The position numbers and the translations under genes were made by a program. Positions 13,085-14,994 of a DNA stretch of 14,994 nt are shown one piece after another (the first letter of the stretch is position 1; every line of letters starts with the position of its first letter). This DNA comes from Brevundimonas sp. UBA5936 (GTDB taxonomy: Bacteria > Pseudomonadota > Alphaproteobacteria > Caulobacterales > Caulobacteraceae), in contig DJDA01000060.1 in assembly GCA_002430835.1 (NCBI GenBank), forward strand, positions 1 to 14,994. Reading direction: 5' to 3'. Under the pieces are notes generated by a model that was not told the DNA's origin, made no database searches, and saw only the letters and a list, made by a program, of their open reading frames with translations.

Positions 13085-13597
13085 TTGAAACTCCCTACCC
13101 TCTTCGCCGCCGGCGTCGCCGCCTTGAGCCTGACCGCCTGCGCCACCGCCCAGGCTGAAGGCGTCATGACCCAGAACAACTCCGCGACCGGCCAGGCCGG
13201 GTCCGTCGACCTCAAGGCCTTCCCGGCCGCGATGGCGGGCCAGACCCGCCACATCATCAACCTGCCGGCCCAGTCGGACGAGGACGCGCTGAAGGTCGAA
13301 CTGATCCTCGGCAAGACCAAGACCGTCGACTGCAATCGCCAGTTCTTCGGCGGCAGCCTGGAGACCCGCACGGCTCAAGGCTGGGGCTACGACTACTATG
13401 TCCTGCCCGCGCTAGGCGCCGGGGCCAGCACCCTGATGGGTTGCCCGCCCGGTTCGGAGCGCGAAGCCTTCGTGACGACGCAGGAGCAGCCGCTGATCCG
13501 CTACAACTCGCGCCTGCCGGTGGTGGTCTACACGCCCTCGGACGTCGAGGTGCGCTATCGCGTGTGGCGCGCGGGCGAGACCCAGACGGCGCGCTGA
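13085..13597 (+). CDS. eco: Ecotin, serine protease inhibitor (probable lipoprotein form)
   Basis: Ecotin is a periplasmic dimeric inhibitor of trypsin-fold proteases. Strong family matches run through the 170-residue product: ALKVELILGKTKTVDCN, TAQGWGYDYYVLP, STLMGCPPG, IRYNSRLPVVVYTPSDVEVR and YRVW. Cys83 and Cys120 correspond to the E. coli disulfide Cys50-Cys87. The reactive-site pair aligned with Met84-Met85 is Leu117-Met118, so P1 is Leu. The start is TTG at 13085, with GGAGA at 13072-13076 eight bases upstream; no ATG precedes the signal peptide (an in-frame GTG at 13070 would overlap the ribosome binding site). The signal sequence ends in LTAC (residues 16-19), a good lipobox, so it may be lipid-anchored at Cys19; signal peptidase I cleavage after ATAQA is the alternative. 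It may be co-transcribed with the thiolase gene. Confidence 0.93.
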   Translation: MKLPTLFAAGVAALSLTACATAQAEGVMTQNNSATGQAGSVDLKAFPAAMAGQTRHIINLPAQSDEDALKVELILGKTKTVDCNRQFFGGSLETRTAQGWGYDYYVLPALGAGASTLMGCPPGSEREAFVTTQEQPLIRYNSRLPVVVYTPSDVEVRYRVWRAGETQTAR

Positions 13598-13613
13598 TCC
13601 GCGCCGTTCTTTG
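13586..13613 (+). terminator. Probable intrinsic terminator overlapping the ecotin stop
   Basis: ACGGCGCG (13586-13593) and CGCGCCGT (13600-13607) form a perfect 8-bp stem with the loop CTGATC, followed by TCTTT. The ecotin TGA stop (13595-13597) lies in the loop, so the hairpin directly closes the message. Confidence 0.6.
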
Positions 13614-13623
13614 AAATCAGACG

Positions 13624-13653
13624 CGGGCGTCGGTCGGATTCGGTCGGCGCCCG
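13624..13653. repeat. Inverted repeat enclosing a direct repeat
   Basis: CGGGCG (13624-13629) and CGCCCG (13648-13653) flank two copies of TCGGTCGG separated by AT (13630-13647). It lies in the 231-base gap between ecotin and the second VOC gene and may be a back-up terminator, as TTCTGT follows. No reading frame of note is present there. Confidence 0.35.
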
Positions 13654-13737
13654 TTCTGTATCAGGCCCGCGTCGTCCATCCGCATCCCGCTGCATCAGCG
13701 AGGCCAGTGAAGCGCATCCGGCGCTCAGGACGATCAT

Positions 13738-13789
13738 GGGCCGACTCCTGCATCTGCGAACCATTTGCAGGTTTGCGCAGAGTCGGTCT
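13738..13789 (+). promoter_or_regulatory. Long imperfect hairpin in the leader of the second VOC gene
   Basis: CCGACTC (13741-13747) pairs perfectly with GAGTCGG (13780-13786). Inside it TGCG/CGCA (13755-13758, 13776-13779) and AACC/GGTT (13759-13762, 13770-13773) can pair around the loop ATTTGCA. A competing stem CCTGCA/TGCAGG (13747-13752, 13766-13771) is also possible. It ends about 40 bases before the VOC start and could be a structured leader or an operator. Confidence 0.4.
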
Positions 13790-13828
13790 TCGTGCAAGCG
13801 TCCGCCGCCATTTCTCTGGAGACTCGTC

Positions 13829-14164
13829 ATGCGCGAAGACGGCAAGCTGGACTATCTCGAACTGCCCGCGACCGACCTGACGGCGCACAAGGCCTTTTAC
13901 GCCCAGGCGTTCGGCTGGAGCTTCCAGGACTACGGCCCGGCCTATGCGGCGTTCAGCGAGGGGCTGGACGGCGGCTTCACGCCCGACGCCATGACGCCCA
14001 AGCCCCTGCCCATCCTCTACGCCCACGATCTGGAAGCCATGCAGGCCAAGGTCGAAGCGGCGGGCGGCGCGATCACCCACGCCATCTTCGCCTTCCCCGG
14101 CGGGCGGCGCTTCCACTTCCGCGACCCGTCCGGAAACGAACTGGCCGTCTGGTCCGAGAAGTAA
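13829..14164 (+). CDS. Small VOC-superfamily (glyoxalase-fold) protein
   Basis: The 111-residue product has the VOC half-repeat pattern: LDYLELPATDLTAHKAFYAQ then AFGWSFQDYG at the start, ILYAHDLEAMQAKVEAAGG in the second module, and FHFRDPSGNELAVWSEK as the closing strand. The acidic residue of GNELAVW is where a metal ligand is expected. It resembles the uncharacterised VKAFYxxxFGW group of VOC proteins, so its substrate cannot be stated. The ATG at 13829 has TGGAGA at 13817-13822; upstream in-frame sequence back to 13736 does not look coding. A structured leader precedes it. It is not closely similar to the other VOC protein in this window (4218-4598). It ends 4 bases from the convergent Pro-rich gene. 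Confidence 0.88.
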   Translation: MREDGKLDYLELPATDLTAHKAFYAQAFGWSFQDYGPAYAAFSEGLDGGFTPDAMTPKPLPILYAHDLEAMQAKVEAAGGAITHAIFAFPGGRRFHFRDPSGNELAVWSEK

Positions 14165-14168
14165 GGCC

Positions 14169-14994
14169 CTATTTGGGATCCACCGTCTGAGCGATGCGCT
14201 CGGCCTCGTCACGGTCGGCGCCGTCCTGAGCCATCACCCAGACGTGGATCTCGGCGGGCTCCGCCGAACGCTGGAACAGGTGCTCCATGGCGATGCGGCG
14301 CTGCCCCTCGGTCGTCACCACCGACACGCGGCCGCCGACCGTCACATGATCGCCGTCATAGATGGGAAACTGCGACGTCGGCCCGGCGTAGATCATCAGA
14401 TAGGTCTTGCCCGCCTTGCGCGCGGAATAGACATGGGCGCCCGGCACCGCGCGGCCCTCGACCAGTTGGAAGCCCGGCGGCAGATCAATGATGAACGGCA
14501 AGGCGGCGCGTTCGGCGGCGCTCAAGCCTTGCGGCGTCGGCGCGGACGGCGACGGCGGCGGAGCGGGTAGAACCGCCTGAGGTCGAGTGGTTCCGAGCGG
14601 CGCCTGACCTGCGATCTTCGGCGGTTGCGGGCGCGGGACGGGGGTTGCCTGAGAACGCGGCGTCGGCGCGACCTGAGTTGCAGCCGGGGGCGTCGGGCGA
14701 GATGCGGTCTGGGGGGCTGCCTGGGGCGCGGCTTGATCAGGCGTTCGAGCGGTCTGCGACGTTGTTGACGACGGCGGCGTCTGCGGGGCGGACGGCGCCC
14801 CGTTCAGACGGCGCGTCAGTTCCTCGATCCTAGCCCTTTCAGCAGGGTCTTGGCGCACAGCGGCCGGAGGCGAGGCCGGCTGCGCCCGCGCTTGCAGCGT
14901 AGGCTGAGGCGCGGAAGAACGAGCCGGTTGCGGTGCAACCTGGGGCGCGGCCTGGCGCGCAGTTTGGGGTGTCGGCTGGGCGGCGGGCGGCGCC
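14169..14994 (-). CDS. Pro/Ala/Gln-rich protein of unknown function (N-terminus beyond the window)
   Basis: The frame is open from its TAG stop (14169-14171) to the right edge, about 275 codons, so the start lies outside. The left (C-terminal) part is a compact domain of about 120 residues (LSAAERAALPFIIDLPPGFQ, then YSARKAGKTYLMIYAG, DGDHVTVGGRVSVVTTEGQR and EIHVWVMAQDGADRDEAERI) that I cannot assign to a family. The preceding part is low-complexity, rich in Pro, Ala, Gln and Thr with irregular APQ repeats. A short charged helix (DPAERARIEELTRRLNG) interrupts it. Such linkers often span the periplasm between a membrane anchor and a functional domain, but no membrane segment is visible here. 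An internal GTG at 14858 exists but is unlikely to be the true start because the Pro-rich coding continues upstream. Confidence 0.75.
   Translation of the reverse strand, partial: APPAAQPTPQTARQAAPQVAPQPARSSAPQPTLQARAQPASPPAAVRQDPAERARIEELTRRLNGAPSAPQTPPSSTTSQTARTPDQAAPQAAPQTASRPTPPAATQVAPTPRSQATPVPRPQPPKIAGQAPLGTTRPQAVLPAPPPSPSAPTPQGLSAAERAALPFIIDLPPGFQLVEGRAVPGAHVYSARKAGKTYLMIYAGPTSQFPIYDGDHVTVGGRVSVVTTEGQRRIAMEHLFQRSAEPAEIHVWVMAQDGADRDEAERIAQTVDPK

Noticed and set aside
13731..13750. GATCATGGGCCG followed by CTCCTG, shared with the sciP terminator region near 2802-2819
   Set aside because: The match is 12 bases plus 6 after a one-base shift. In 15 kb of GC-rich sequence a 12-base match is expected by chance, and both lie in hairpins that favour similar composition.
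14169..14994. Annotation as translation initiation factor IF-2 or TonB because of the Pro/Ala-rich sequence
   Set aside because: Only low-complexity composition would support it. There is no GTPase motif and no recognisable TonB C-terminal domain.
1..14994. Mobile element, prophage, CRISPR array, toxin-antitoxin or defence island
   Set aside because: No transposase, integrase, direct-repeat array, phage gene or nuclease/toxin pair was found on either strand. The only repeat family member is the REP-like doublet.

Overview
The window is GC-rich, densely coded DNA that looks like the chromosome of a Caulobacterales alphaproteobacterium, most likely Brevundimonas or a close relative. The best evidence is the left end: the tail of a probable fliK, then flgD, flgE and a DUF1153 gene recognisable as sciP, the Caulobacter cell-cycle inhibitor of CtrA. 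A TTAA-N7-TTAG CtrA-box-like site lies just ahead of sciP. The genus is an inference; no rRNA or tRNA gene is present to test it.

Layout from left to right: (1) 1-2836 is the flagellar hook block and sciP, closed by a strong intrinsic terminator. (2) 2894-4126 is mnmA (tRNA 2-thiouridylase). (3) 4134-4265 is a REP-like inverted doublet between convergent genes; its right arm is translated as the C-terminal tail of the next protein. (4) 4218-5364, minus strand, is a YafY/WYL-type regulator and a small VOC (glyoxalase-fold) protein. Near-identical palindromes precede both genes and suggest a self-contained regulatory unit. (5) 5532-7463 is an exported S9 prolyl-oligopeptidase-type peptidase. 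(6) 7473-9302, minus, is a membrane CHASE3-HAMP-GAF-GGDEF diguanylate cyclase, preceded on the same strand by an HxlR regulator (9355-9849). (7) 10005-10850 is a TesB-like double-hotdog thioesterase, divergent from the HxlR gene across a palindromic operator candidate. (8) 10847-11659, minus, is a secreted IPT/TIG-domain protein with an IPTL-CTERM-type sorting tail. (9) 11844-13034 is a thiolase, followed by ecotin (13085-13597) with a lipobox-containing signal peptide. (10) 13829-14164 is a second small VOC protein, convergent with a long Pro/Ala/Gln-rich protein that runs off the right edge.

Apart from the flagellar/sciP block and the two regulator-target pairs, the genes look like independent housekeeping or accessory units, many with their own terminators or divergent promoters. 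No IS element, prophage, CRISPR array, rRNA or tRNA gene was seen. No stretch over 300 bases lacks a gene; the longest non-coding gaps (about 160-230 bases) hold the regulatory features listed. I did not find a convincing new multi-gene system. The most noteworthy items are the WYL/VOC twin operators, the REP-derived protein tail, the probable lipoprotein ecotin with a Leu reactive site, and the IPTL-CTERM protein.
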